Below, one piece after another: positions 1 through 10,900 of a DNA stretch of 64,000 bases. The translations under genes were made by a program, and so were the position numbers. Position 1 is the stretch's first letter, and each line of letters opens with the position of its first letter. Below the pieces are notes generated by a model. The model was not told the origin of the DNA. It worked only from the letters and a program-made list of their open reading frames with translations, and made no database searches. The stretch spans positions 6,368,278 through 6,432,277 of the forward strand of contig NC_081336.1 in assembly GCF_022539665.2 (NCBI RefSeq), given 5' to 3'. This stretch comes from Daphnia carinata (taxonomy: Eukaryota; Arthropoda; Branchiopoda; Diplostraca; Daphniidae).

Positions 1-10
1 CAACACTTAC

Positions 11-287
11 CATGAGCACCATAGCCTCCAGCATTACCACCGCCTCCTCTTCCTACATCAACAAATGGATAATTAAATTTAATTAATAAAAGATTAATAA
101 CACCACTAGAACTAAAATTTAAGTTTACAAACCTTTTTTATGCGCGTCGGATGATGAGAAAACTAAAGCAGTTACCAGCAACGAGGTCCACTATAAAAAG
201 AAGGAAATTTGAATTGAAAACCAAAATCAATGCTTTATTATTGTATGATAAAATCAAACAAACCATAACATTGGAGAAGAAACGCAT
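11..287 (-). CDS. GYGGH-repeat secreted protein, copy A, exons 1-3 only (cut by window edge)
   Basis: Minus-strand exons at 264-287 (ATG codon at 287-285), 133-190 and 11-52 match exons 1-3 of the complete copy at 31130-32195 base for base as far as I can see. They encode the signal peptide (MRFFSNVM, then WTSLLV and FSSSDAHKK) and the start of the mature Gly-rich chain. A TATA box lies at 372-367. The large repeat exon would lie to the left of the window, so it is unknown whether the gene is whole. No lesion is visible in the part present. Confidence 0.7.
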
Positions 288-366
288 TTTGATGAAGATT
301 GCTCTTGAGACGGTATTTGCAACTGCACTGTTTGCAACTGAAGAGCAGTAAGTTTGCAAAGGCCTT

Positions 367-372
367 TTTATA
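367..372 (-). promoter_or_regulatory. TATA box of GYGGH copy A
   Basis: TATAAA on the minus strand, about 80 bp upstream of the ATG. It sits in the same context (GATATAAAAAGG) as the other GYGGH copies. Confidence 0.6.
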
Positions 373-779
373 TCGGGCAAAAATGAAAAGACCTTCAAAA
401 GTGTTAGCAGAAAAGAAAATTTGGTTGTAGAAACTGCTCGTACGAAATTCGTCATCATCGCCTAGAATTGTGGTATTACCAATGCCACCCTCCTTCTCAC
501 CTTCGAGGAACAAAAGGAATGGTGCGAACAAAAGGAAGAGAAGAAATAGCTATCCATGAGAGGAAAAAAAAGATGTTAGTTCTTCACGTTCTGTGACCAC
601 TAACCTTCAGCCATCTTCTTCTTCTGTGCTTCGCATTAAATTTGCGTACAAAATTCCTGGAATCGTACCTTAAAACAAAAACTTGTGGTAGCTTCTACAA
701 GGGTGGCGATAACGAATTTTCTTGCCATTTTCATGGTTTCTTTGTTTATTAACAGCTATTGGTCTAGTTGTTATTCACA

Positions 780-1335
780 AGATGCGTTGTGTGACGGAAC
801 CTTACTTTGCAAATCCATTGTCTTGACGGCAGTGCATAGCCTAGAAGCGTAAACTGTTAGTCTAAACAGCGGATGGTTACATGTTCTGCTGTAAAACTAA
901 TGATAAGTGATCTACGAGTGGATTGTGAAAATCAAATAGCCTTTGATTAATCTCTTTCCCTGCTTTCCTAATAGTTTTTCCGCATCTTTATTTAGTACAT
1001 TCTAGGTGACCGTCAACACGACGAAACTTTGCGCAATTGGTATAATCATCAGAGGAGTGAGGAAATTTCTTCACACATCTCTTGTTCAATCCCATTACGT
1101 TCAGAAGTATTTTGTAGGACTTTTTTTTTAATTATGGCTATTTTTTGAAGTGGTATCAAAAGTTGTGTTAAATGATCCTACCACAATAACACGTTATTCT
1201 GCTGGCATTAAGTTAAACGATTTAAAATGCCTGGCCCTTTATAAGCTTCCATCAGTTTACACCATTAGCACGTACGCAGGCCAGCCGGCCGTTGCTGTCG
1301 GATGCGCAAGACTTTCGTTTGGTTGGTTTCGGTTT
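780..1335 (+). pseudogene. Trypsin-like serine protease relic
   Basis: Three decayed exon blocks are recognisable against the larger trypsin gene downstream. The first (about 790-850) has the TAVHS remnant of the TAAHC histidine motif. The second (about 1006-1125) starts with VTVNTTK. The third (about 1165-1330) has YKLPSVYTISTYAG. The conserved Cys after the active-site His has become Ser, the GWG motif is lost and no N-terminal or catalytic-serine exon follows. It is clearly non-functional. The same relic lies inverted at about 30085-30640. Confidence 0.75.
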
Positions 1336-2065
1336 CATTAACTCGTCTCATTTTCAGTTAAAAAAGGTCGATTTTACTGTATTTGTTCTAATTCATAGAT
1401 CAACCGTGAGAAACTAATGCCGGCGTATGCGCAAAATAAATGAAGTCACCGGCATAAATTCGTTGAAAGGGAAATAATTTATAAAACTAACATGTAATTC
1501 TATAATGTGTCAAACATCCAAGGTCTATTGCAGCAACCTTATTCGAAGTTTTAAAATGCGATTGCGCTCCATTTACAAAATTATTTCCATTTTGTGCTGA
1601 AATATGGTTAAAAGTGGTGTGCTAACTGCTGACTTGCGTTTTCTTTGCCAATGGACGACGTTGCATTGCTTATTGCATTACCTTAATATTGTCAAAAAGT
1701 TTAAAAGCCAGCAGCTTCCTGTAAGTTGATCACCACTTGTAGTTGCTTACAGTTACTACTTATCCCTGCCACGCTGTTCACCATGAGCACTACCATTTTG
1801 GTATTATTATTTTATACTATTTATTCCTCATTCGGGAATAGCTAATAGAATTTGATTGAAAATTAAAACGGGGTTAATCTATTCAGAACTATCGCATTAT
1901 TCTTTAATCAGGTTATCGAGCTACTTTTCTTCGTTGGTGTGTTTTCCTATTATCTTCCTAGCTTCTCCAGTTCCAAAGGTAAGCACTGACCACTGAACTG
2001 CCCAAACCCATCAACAAACAATTGTTTTTATTTCCCTCTGTTGACCCTTTCAATGCCCTTACGAG

Positions 2066-3381
2066 GTTTACGAATTGATCAAGATTGTTTTACGTTCATT
2101 GCGTTGTTTAGCACCAAATTTTCACGAATCAACTACGAGGACTGCCATTCCTGATGAAGCGAATAAAATTGTCGGTGGAACTCCTGCCCTAGAAGGAGAA
2201 TTTCCGTACCAAGTAAACAGGATATCTATAGATAAGAATATATCTGAATTAGTCGCAAAACCATTTTTAAGTTCTTTCCACAGCTTTCTATGATTACTTA
2301 ACTTTGCATTTTTTTAGGCTTTCTTGAATCTCAGTATTCGTTCATGTGGCGGAACTTTGATTTCCCCTTCCATTGTCTTAACAGCAGCGCATTGCTTCGA
2401 AGGGTAAACTATGCTGAGTACCTATTCAGGAATTTAAAAATTAATGGCTCTTGTAGTAGTTTTTGAGAAACAAGCAAATTTTGACTAGTCTTTTTATTCG
2501 CCGTTTTTATAACTTCCTTGTTCTATTCTGAAATGTTCATTCTTCTCTTTCCCAATAAAGTCTTACTGTTGCTTCTACCAGTGCTTTCACAGTGACCGTC
2601 AACACGACGAAACGTATTGGTGGAATCGGTGCTGTCAGGAGAGGAGTAAAAAAATTCGTCGTGCACCCCTTATTCAATAAAAAAACATTTGTAAGCATTT
2701 AAAAGGACTTTAAACCTTCCAGTTATTTTTTCCCCTTTTTTTTTTGCTAATCGATTCGAGTGTTATGTTTAATATATTACCACGATGACAGGATAACAAT
2801 GTTGCTCTTCTGGCATTAAGCTACCCAATTAAAAACGTCAGGCTAGTCAAACTTCCATCAGCCTACACCACTAGCACGTACGCGGGTCGGAAAGCCGTCA
2901 TTGTCGGATGGGGAGACACTTCTTCCGGTATAAGTGTTGTTTTCATGAACCACCTTCCGTTTTCCGCGACGAAGCTGATGATTAACTTGCGTTTATTTTT
3001 ATTTCACAGGTGGTAGAAATTCGAATAATTTGCTCAAGGCTACCGTCACTGTTTTGACAAACGAAGCTTTCAGTCTGCAATACAAAAAGTTAAACACCAC
3101 AATTACTAACAACATGGTTTGTGCTGCAGCTCCCGGTAAAGATACTTGCCAGGTTAGTCTTTTTTTTTATTTCGTTATTGTGCCGTAATATCGTTTTTAA
3201 AAAATCAAATAATGTTGAACCTTTAATCATAGGGTGATAGGGGTGGCCCTTGCTGGTGGAAGGTGTTCAAATAGGTATCACCAGCTTTGGCGCGGCCTGT
3301 GCTGATCCTAGATTTGCAGGCGTATACACCAGAGTTACTCGCTACATTACCTGGATCAAAGCCACTTCATATGCGATTTGA
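2066..3381 (+). pseudogene. Trypsin-like (S1) serine protease with lost catalytic serine and frameshift
   Basis: Exons: about 2066-2212 (activation site, IVGG at the mature N-terminus), 2318-2403 (CGGTL, TAAHC with active-site His), 2561-2690, 2792-2927 (DNNVALL with active-site Asp), 3010-3152 and 3233-3381. All introns are short with GT-AG ends and matching phases. A signal-peptide-like start at 1783 (MSTTILVLL) could be the first exon, but I could not join it cleanly. The last exon is damaged. The GDSGGP serine codon is AGG (Arg) at 3239-3241, and one C is missing at about 3247-3249, so the frame stops early. In the shifted frame the normal C-terminal sequence (GITSFG, GVYTRVTRYITWI) runs to TGA at 3379-3381. 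An AATAAA follows at 3576. This is a recently disabled protease, or a consensus error hiding an intact one. Confidence 0.8.
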
Positions 3382-3980
3382 GCTGCCTCTGGTCTATGCT
3401 GTGGATTCTCTGCACGAAAGAAACAAAACATGGATCAAGAATTGTTTAGCAGTTCTACTCTTTTCTGGGTGTTGGCCTTCAGTTACTTTCGACCATGGCA
3501 AAATGCAAAAATTTGGGTGTAAAGGTGACGGGACATACAGTAGGCTATAGAAAATTCTTCTGAAAATGATAGTATAATAAACTTTTAGAAGCAAAAAAAA
3601 TATTTTTTTAACTAGTGGAAAATATGCATAAAAAGAAAAAAAATGGCTGTTTTAACTATTTAGTTAACACTAGCTATAAGCACTTGGGATCCTTAAGCCA
3701 ATCTTTTCTCATTTTCTCAGTTTCAAACGGAAATTTTCTGCTATCAACTTACCCCAACAATTAGAATTTCTATGGCTCAAAGAGCGTAGGCTACTTGATT
3801 TCTTTTTACTCCGTCATTCGTACAGTTGTGGTGTATGACTGTTTGGGTGAGCAGAGTGTATGATGCAAATTATCTAAGTATTTAAAAAGTTTTAAAAACT
3901 AAGATAGGATATTGCTTAATAATAAACGTGGAATTAATGCTGATTTTACGGATTTTTAATCTTTTTATTTTTTATTTTTA
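3382..3980. other. 3' flank of trypsin pseudogene and intergenic DNA
   Basis: It contains the likely polyadenylation signal AATAAA at 3576-3581 followed by an A-run. AT-rich sequence with no supported gene continues up to the tRNA. Confidence 0.5.
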
Positions 3981-4053
3981 ACTTCTGTGGCCCAGTGGAT
4001 AAGGCACCGGCCTCCTAAGCCGGGGATTGCGTGTTTGATTCTCGCCAGAGGTA
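3981..4053 (+). tRNA. Probable tRNA-Arg (anticodon CCT)
   Basis: A cloverleaf can be drawn. The acceptor stem ACTTCTG/CAGAGGT has seven pairs, one of them G-T. The D arm contains AGTGGATAA. The anticodon stem CCGGC/GCCGG is perfect around the loop CTCCTAA, which gives CCT. The T stem is GCGTG/CTCGC with one T-T mismatch, and its loop is TTTGATT. A discriminator A follows. The T arm deviates from the usual TTCGA-type loop, and no T-run terminator follows closely, so it could be a degenerate or pseudo copy. There is no intron. Confidence 0.65.
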
Positions 4054-4151
4054 ATGAATTAGAGTACATGTTGAAATACTTTCTTACTTTAGTAAGAATT
4101 GCATTCTACGTAATTTTATTTAATTGGCTATGCTTTAAGCGGTAGACTAAA

Positions 4152-4152
4152 G

Positions 4153-4178
<26 letters not shown>
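4152..4178. repeat. (CA)n microsatellite
   Basis: About 13 uninterrupted CA units. Confidence 0.95.
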
Positions 4179-4179
<1 letters not shown>

Positions 4180-4183
<4 letters not shown>

Positions 4184-5079
4184 AAGCCTGAGCATAATCA
4201 GCATTTTTCAGTTTTAGCTAGGTCTTCTGCTAAGGATTCTCGGTGAACCTCATAATGACATAGACAACCAATGTACAAATGAGAAAAAAAGACTATCGTC
4301 TATGAAGAATGCGTTTGCTTGCTCACAAAACCGATACTTGGTAACAAGAAGCAAGGCTAATAGCAACCCAGTAATGATGGATCGTGATTTATGATTCACA
4401 CTGGGACTTGTTGGTACTGACCATGAAATTTGATTAATCCCATCCGTTGTTATTGCCAACAAAGAATTACGTTGGCAAGGCTGATGATAGGAAAGTGAAA
4501 GGCAAGTAAATGGTCATGAAATACCATCGATGCGCTAAAGAAAATCAACGAACGCCGACGGTCCTATTGTCAATTTTTATCGTTTCACATTTTTTAGTTT
4601 AAATGAAAATGGCACTTTTTTTTATTGAAATTTAAATATGTAGTCATGGAAATTAAGAGACTGATTTCAGTGCGATATTACATGTCTGAAGACAGCCCTT
4701 GAATGTTACACTTGTCACGGAAGAAGCCATTTCAGTTAATACGGGAATACAAAAATATACAAGTCAATAGGCATCAAGTTTAGTTTTTAGCTGCGGTCTT
4801 GGGAATTTCCGTGCCATACATCTATAAAAAAAAAGACATAGAAGGAGAAGGTGGCTGAAGGTTAGTGGTCACAAAACGTGAAGAACTAACATCTTTTTTC
4901 TCTCGCATGGATAGCTATTTCTTCTCTCCCCTTTGTCTGCAGCACCCCCTTTGTTCCTTGAAGGTTAGACGAGTAGCATTGATGACGCCATATTGATGAT
5001 GACGAGTTTTGCACGAGCAGTTTAAAAAATAATTTTTTCTTTTCGTCGTCACGTTTGAAGGTCTTTTATTTTAGCCTGA
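4180..5079. other. Intergenic region upstream of GYGGH copy B
   Basis: No gene is supported in 4180-4800. From about 4840 the sequence matches the 5' flanks of the other GYGGH copies. Confidence 0.5.
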
Positions 5080-5085
5080 TATAAA
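5080..5085 (+). promoter_or_regulatory. TATA box of GYGGH copy B
   Basis: TATAAA in GATATAAAAGG, 87 bp upstream of the ATG. It is followed by the motif GCTCTTCAGTTGCAAACCG, which is conserved in every copy and probably surrounds the transcription start. Confidence 0.65.
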
Positions 5086-5166
5086 AGGCACGTTGCAAAC
5101 CTATGGCTCTTCAGTTGCAAACCGTTGCAGTTGCAAGTACCAATTTCAAAAGCAATTTTTATCAAA

Positions 5167-6207
5167 ATGCGCTTGTTCTCCAACATTACGGTTTGCTCAA
5201 TTCTATTTTGAAAGCATATATCATTGGCTACAATTCCCAATTTAAATTGTTTCTGTTTTACAGAGGACCTCGTTGCTGGTAGCTGTTTTGCTTTTATCAT
5301 CATCGGATGCACATAAAAAAGGTTAGTGAAATTAATTTCAGTTGCAGTGGTTTTAGTAAGCTTTCAAAAATTAAATTTCCTAACCTATTTTTTTATGTAG
5401 GAAGAGGAGGCGGTGGTAATGCTGGAGGCTATGGTGCTCATGGTAAGTGTTGCTCCTCAAGGAAAATAGCCATTCTTGGCTACAAAATTTTATGTATCAT
5501 TTTGGTGACGTCAAATATGTCATAGATTTTTATCAATTTCAGGTGGCCAACAAAGTCTAGGCTACGGCGGTGGTCATACATTACCGTTGAGTTCCGGGCA
5601 CGGTGGCCATTCATCACATGGAGGATACAGTGGCCACATCTCCCCGATGATAGGACACCCCAGCAGTCATACAGTACCCGTGAGCGGTGGGTATGGAAGT
5701 CATACTGGGCCAATCAGTGGAGGATACGGCGGTCACGGATCACCCATGGGTGGAGGACATGTCAGTAGTCACGCTGCCCCCGTTAGTGCTGGGTATGGTG
5801 GACATGGTGCACCAGTCGGTGGAGGATACGGAGGTCATCCTTCTCCTGCGAGCGTGGGGTACGGCGGTAATCAAGCGGTTCGTCGACCTAAGAGTAAAGG
5901 CTACAGCAATAATCACGCTGCACCTGCGAGCGGAGGATTTGGAGGTCATTCTGCGCCAGTAAGAAAAGGACATAGTGGTCACGCAGCTCAAATGAACGCA
6001 GGTTACGGCGGCCATGCAGTGCCAACAAGCGGCGGATATGGAGGCCACGTAGCTCCAATGAACGGAGGATATGGAGGTCACGCAGCATCGGCAGGCAAAG
6101 GTTACGGTGGCCACGGATCACAAATGAGAGGGGGATATGGAGGTCATTCTGCACAGACGAATGGGGGTTATGGAAGCCACGCTGCTGGAAAAGGCTACGG
6201 TCGTTAA
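5167..6207 (+). CDS. GYGGH-repeat secreted Gly/His-rich protein, copy B (262 aa)
   Basis: Exons 5167-5190, 5264-5321, 5401-5442 and 5543-6207 sum to 789 nt with matching phases. The first two exons encode a signal peptide (MRLFSNIT, then RTSLLVAVLLLSSSDA) followed by HKK. The third is a Gly-rich linker. The long last exon has about 20 degenerate repeats around GGYGGH followed by A/S-P-x or A-x-M-N-G. Gln recurs (GGQQ, AAQM, GSQM, SAQT) and so does Lys (RPKSKGY, RKGH, GKGYGGH). The chain ends in GKGYGR. It has no Cys in the mature part and no recognised domain. ATTAAA at 6496-6501 is the likely poly(A) signal. The composition resembles cuticle, adhesive or glycine-rich antimicrobial proteins, but I do not recognise a named family. 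It is closest to copy E at 31130-32195. Confidence 0.85.
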
Positions 6208-7135
6208 AAAAGGTAGTTTGATTAGTGGCAGCGGCATGATTTCGTCTCAGCGTATTTTAAATTTGCTAAACTTTCCTAATAGTTGCTGTTTGAAATGTTT
6301 TTTAACAACTTCATGCTCAGAAAAAAATTGCCTTTTGTATATTTCAGGCGTTAGCACAAAGCTTCAATAATTTCTCGAGATCTGTAAGTCATCCACTTCA
6401 ATTGAATTACCCAGTTGACAAACGAAATTTGCAGTCAGAAAATTGCCGTCCGTTGATCTAACTGAAACGAACTTTCGGAAAATACACATTTTTTCATTAA
6501 ACCGCAATATTCATTTGAGTTTAAACCATGCTTTTACGGCAACAGCAATCTGTAACTGTGTAACAATCATGCATGAATCATCAATCAACGGGTAGACGTC
6601 GTCGAAAGAACAGATAAAACAATAGAAATGTTGCACGTAAAGGTAGGCCTAATATTCTACGCGTTCCCCCTCTAATTTGAGCTATAAAAATAATAAATTC
6701 GATTATTATTTAACGACATGGTTAAATTAAACAATCGGATTCCTTTTAATGCAACACGAAGTCTTAGGAAGAAAAAAGGGAGAACGCGTCACGGAAAGGC
6801 CTTGAGTTATTTAAATTATTTAGAGCTTACCGCACTTTGAAACGGTGGATTTGGCATCGAGTTCAACTTCTTTTAAACGGAACGAAGAGATTTTTCAAAG
6901 GCGTATGGGTAACAAAAAGTTCTCGTTTGAGTGCGACGTCACCGCGCCCCCCCCCCCCCAACTCGGCTCCGTTTCTTATTCTAGAAATGAGACTATCCAG
7001 TTATAATTCTATTTGGTTATTAGAAGAACTACTTGTAAATCTTATAACTGGATTGGTTTTATACTATTAAGCAGGCAAAAAACTGTAAGGACAACAATAA
7101 TTAACAGAAAAAACTTATCTGGATGAAATATTGAA
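6208..7135. other. 3' flank of GYGGH copy B and intergenic DNA
   Basis: It is homologous to the 3' flanks of copies C, D and E, with ATTAAA at 6496-6501. It includes a C-run near 6949. No gene is supported. Confidence 0.5.
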
Positions 7136-7560
7136 GTGACTACATACAATTGCTCGATTCCAAAGAAACAGTACATTGAGCTGGTAACTTTGCTGGTTTC
7201 TGGACTGAAGACCGGTTACAAACGCACTCGGAGCCATCGCAGCTCCGACTTGCGTTTTCGTTCAGTATTTATGCTACTTTTAACGTCGCAGCGACTCCGC
7301 GATAGGATGAAATTACTTCGACACTGAACGCCTCTCAGTTTGCAACAATTAAACGTAACCAGACTATGCACCTTATCAGCATGAGGAAAGACAGCGGGAG
7401 AGACCTGTGAAATCGGATAAGTATGTACTAAGTATGACTGTACACCGGAACTAGAAAGACTCGTACCCTCACGTAACTTGATCTGCATTTGTTAAAAATT
7501 TCCATTCTCTAAATTATTTAAAAGTCTTAAGACAACCTAGACATCAAATGACTATAAATA
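7136..7560 (+). promoter_or_regulatory. Transglutaminase 1 promoter: conserved upstream block and TATA box
   Basis: About 350 bp here are strongly conserved upstream of transglutaminase 2 and more weakly upstream of transglutaminase 3, although no protein is encoded. It holds two GATA-type motifs (CTTATCAG at 7372, GGATAAG at 7415). A TATA box (CTATAAATA) follows at 7553-7558. A non-coding first exon probably runs from about 7583 to a GT donor after 7639. Confidence 0.55.
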
Positions 7561-7940
7561 GCGACCATCGACGGAAGGTAGCATTGTCTTGTTTCTGTTG
7601 TAGCAGCAAAAACACGTCTTTGGCCCAGAAAACTTTGAGGTTAGTTATTTAACTTTTTCTTTAATTGTAATCCCAACAAAGATGACCTCTTCTCAAAAAC
7701 CAATAAATCGTGTAGTTCGTTGAATCATAATTCAGTCTGAAAATTTTTAGTAATTAGACCATATATTAATTTGCACCAGTTATTAACTGTTCTATTATGT
7801 AACAATGTCCAGTCACTTAATTTTCTCGGCGTAATGGGAAACGACTTTCCGTCGGCATTGCTAGATATGCTGTGACCTTGCACATCAGTAATTATGTATA
7901 TGTATGTATATATTGTTTTGTTTTGAACTTTGAAAGCATA

Positions 7941-10900
7941 ATGAGTTCTTCACTGAATCAAGCTGGCTCTCCAGGTAAAAAATAACTTAAAAATAGTGTC
8001 ATCCCTCTAACGTCGAATAAATTTTCAGGCATGTTACGTCGTTCGATGATGAATCAACAAGGATCACCAAGTAACTGGATCACAAATTACCATAGAAATC
8101 CTCGTGAAAGCCATTTATCTTTTAAACTAAATATTTTTGCAGCCATGTTGCGTCATTCCATGAGCGGCAATTCCGGACTGAACAATTTGGCCAATTCGTC
8201 AGGCTTTCCTCGTCGTAATAACGAACAAGATGGTATGGGTAACAACGCAGGAGTCCGTTCAGGTAGCAACAATGCGGCTTATCGTGCATCATTGGTATCG
8301 CACTACGCTGAAGACTTGGACCGGCGTCGCCGGGCTGAACGAGCTCTCGAGGAAAAACTAACCGACGGAAGTATTTTCTAAATAATTTTCATTTCTAATT
8401 TACAGTCAATATCTTTAACACATTTTTCATCTGTTTCTAACACAGTGCCTTCAGATAATTTGAAGATCGATTCTGTTGAATTGTTCGCGCGAGACAATGC
8501 CAGGGAACATCGTACCGATCGCTACGAAGTCGTTCTTGATTGTGGCCGCGTAATTCATTCTATCCAGTTATCCTACATTTGCACCAAAATAATTCTGCAC
8601 AAAATAACAGGACATTGGATCGTCGTCATCCATGGCTAGGTCCAGGTCGATGACGAATATGGCATCAGTGAATTCGATAGATTATCATTCATCTTCTTCG
8701 GCGTCTACAGCAGTTCTTCGTCGTGGTCAGCCGTTTTTCATAGCTGTGCGGGTGAAGGATCGCAATTTCGATCCGCGTCGTGACGTTTTGCGCGCTGTTT
8801 TTACTTTCGGTAACAAAATGAAAATGATACTCTAAACGGAACGGTAACTTTAACATTTCATCTTCTTTGATTAGGCCCGAATCCGCAAGTCACGAAGGGA
8901 AGTAAAGTGGTTTTGCCTTTCCGCATGACTCAACGTGAATTCACCCGAGCTCCACAGAAATGGGACATGCGGATCCATCAACAGGAGGGTTTCAACATCT
9001 CTTGTCAAGTAAAATCATTTCAAACTGAATAAGAATAGGGTACATTTCTTTATTTTTCCTAATTTCAATTACAGGTTCATATTCCTGCAAACGCACTTGT
9101 CGGATTATGGCGACTTAACATCGAAACTACGACGGCAACGCCGGGTGCCCGCATTGACGAATTCCGTTGTAAAGATGACATTTACGTCTTGTTCAATCCG
9201 TTTTGTCGAGGTTCAACTTTTTCGTCGTCATATTTTTAAGTGGATAGCGCAACTAAACGTTTTAAATTTTATGCATTTCAACAGAGGACTCTGTTTACTT
9301 GGACGATGAGGAACTCCGTCGAGAGTATCTCATGAATGACACGGGTAAAGTGTTTGTTGGTACCCATCACCGACCCAAAGGTCGTCGCTGGATCTACGGA
9401 CAGTTTTCTGACGTGGCCTTACCAGCAGCTCAACTTTTGCTCGGCCAATCTGGTTTGAATCCAACGGAAAGGGGCAATCCTGTCCAAGTTGTCCGTGCCA
9501 TCGCTTCAATCGTAATTAACATCATTTTCAAAGTTTCTCTTATTACATAATAATGAAAACATTGATTGTATAGATCAACGCCAACGAAGGTTTTGGTTTG
9601 TTGGAGGGCAAATGGGAAGGTTCGTTTGAAGACGGAGTTTGTCCGTGGGTCTGGACTGGCAGCTCTAAGATCTTCGAGCACTATCTGCGAAATGGTTCCA
9701 AGCCAGTCAAATACGGACAGTGCTGGGTCTTCGCGGCCGTCGCCACTTCTAGTATGGACATTTAACTAGATTTAACGTTAAGTGTTTCACATGTTCTTTT
9801 GAACTATTCGAACAGTCTTCCGCGCTTTGGGTATTCCTTCCCGTCCTGTTACTAATTTCGTCTCTGCACGCGATACAAATCACACGCTGTCGGTCGACAA
9901 GTATTTCGATGTTTTCGGAGACGAGATGAAAGGTGGCCCAGATGGCGACAATCAAGATGCCGTATGGAACTTCCACGCTTGGTAGAACAAGAGGCACAAA
10001 ATTTCAAGTAAAAGATGTGACTGATTTGTTGGTTGACTTAAAAGGACTGAAGTGTGGATGTCGCGGCTCGATCTCCAACCCGGCTACAATGGCTGGCAGG
10101 CAGTTGATCCGACTCCTCCTCCTCAGTATCGCCAGAACAACACTGGAGGTTGTTTAGAGAAAATCTCATAATTTCGGTTTCCCACTGAATTTTAAAAATT
10201 TCTTGTTTTTCACTTAGCTGATCCTAAAAGTAGAGGTCCTTTGGCTGTGGAAGGTTTCCGTCGAGGTCCGTCTTCGGTTGAGTCTGTCCGACGCGGCGAA
10301 ATTGGATTTTCCTTTGACACTCCTTATGTATAATGTTTCACATTCAATCAATAGCTTTAGAAACTAACTCTTTTTCAATTTGATGGCAGCTCTTTGCGGA
10401 AGTCAACGCCGAAATTAGCCATTTCCAGGAGGATGAGACTTCTCACTGGGGATTCAAGAAGATCCGTGTCAACAATTACCAGTAAACAAATACTTAAATA
10501 ATTTATTTGAGCAACTAGAACCAGTAGCTGATATTAGGGTTGGACGTATGATTTTGACCAAGCGACCGGGAGCCGATGATGACGTCAGCGATGCTGACGT
10601 AGAAGATATCACTGGACTTTACAAGACTCTCGATAACACGTCTCGCTACCAAAAACAATCCGACGGATGTTTCAGTTCCCTCTTTAGTAATTTTCTTAAA
10701 GTTTCTTTTTTTTGTTTTGTTTGACAGTTTAATAATTCTTAACTTTTAAAGACCAAGGAATGACTTCACCGTATATGGAAAGGAGAGATAGGGAAAGAGA
10801 AAGGGATATGATCCAATATCCAGGAGCATCAGTGCGTCGTCTAAGTGCAGTAGACATCGCCCGCAAACCCTGGTACGATGAATCACGCTATCCAGCTGAT

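Larger units (their letters stand above)
1..2050. repeat. Left arm of a large inverted duplication
   Basis: This stretch is the reverse complement of about 29360-31415. Position 1 pairs with about 31415 and position 2050 with about 29360. The outer 550 bp are practically identical: a 106-codon open frame is the same in both arms. Farther in, scattered substitutions and small indels appear. The arm contains the first three exons of a GYGGH-repeat gene on the minus strand, a trypsin relic on the plus strand and the 5' flank of the larger trypsin pseudogene. The arm continues off the left end of the window, so its true size is unknown. Confidence 0.9.

Noticed and set aside
4152-4178. CRISPR-like or regulatory repeat
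   Set aside because: A plain CA microsatellite; nothing in the window suggests prokaryotic DNA.
5687-6154. Alternative frames over the GYGGH repeat exons
   Set aside because: Repeat-driven shadows; only the GYGGH frame joins the signal-peptide exons in phase.
5167-6207. Naming the GYGGH proteins as antimicrobial peptides
   Set aside because: Gly/His-rich composition alone is not enough; structural roles fit equally well.
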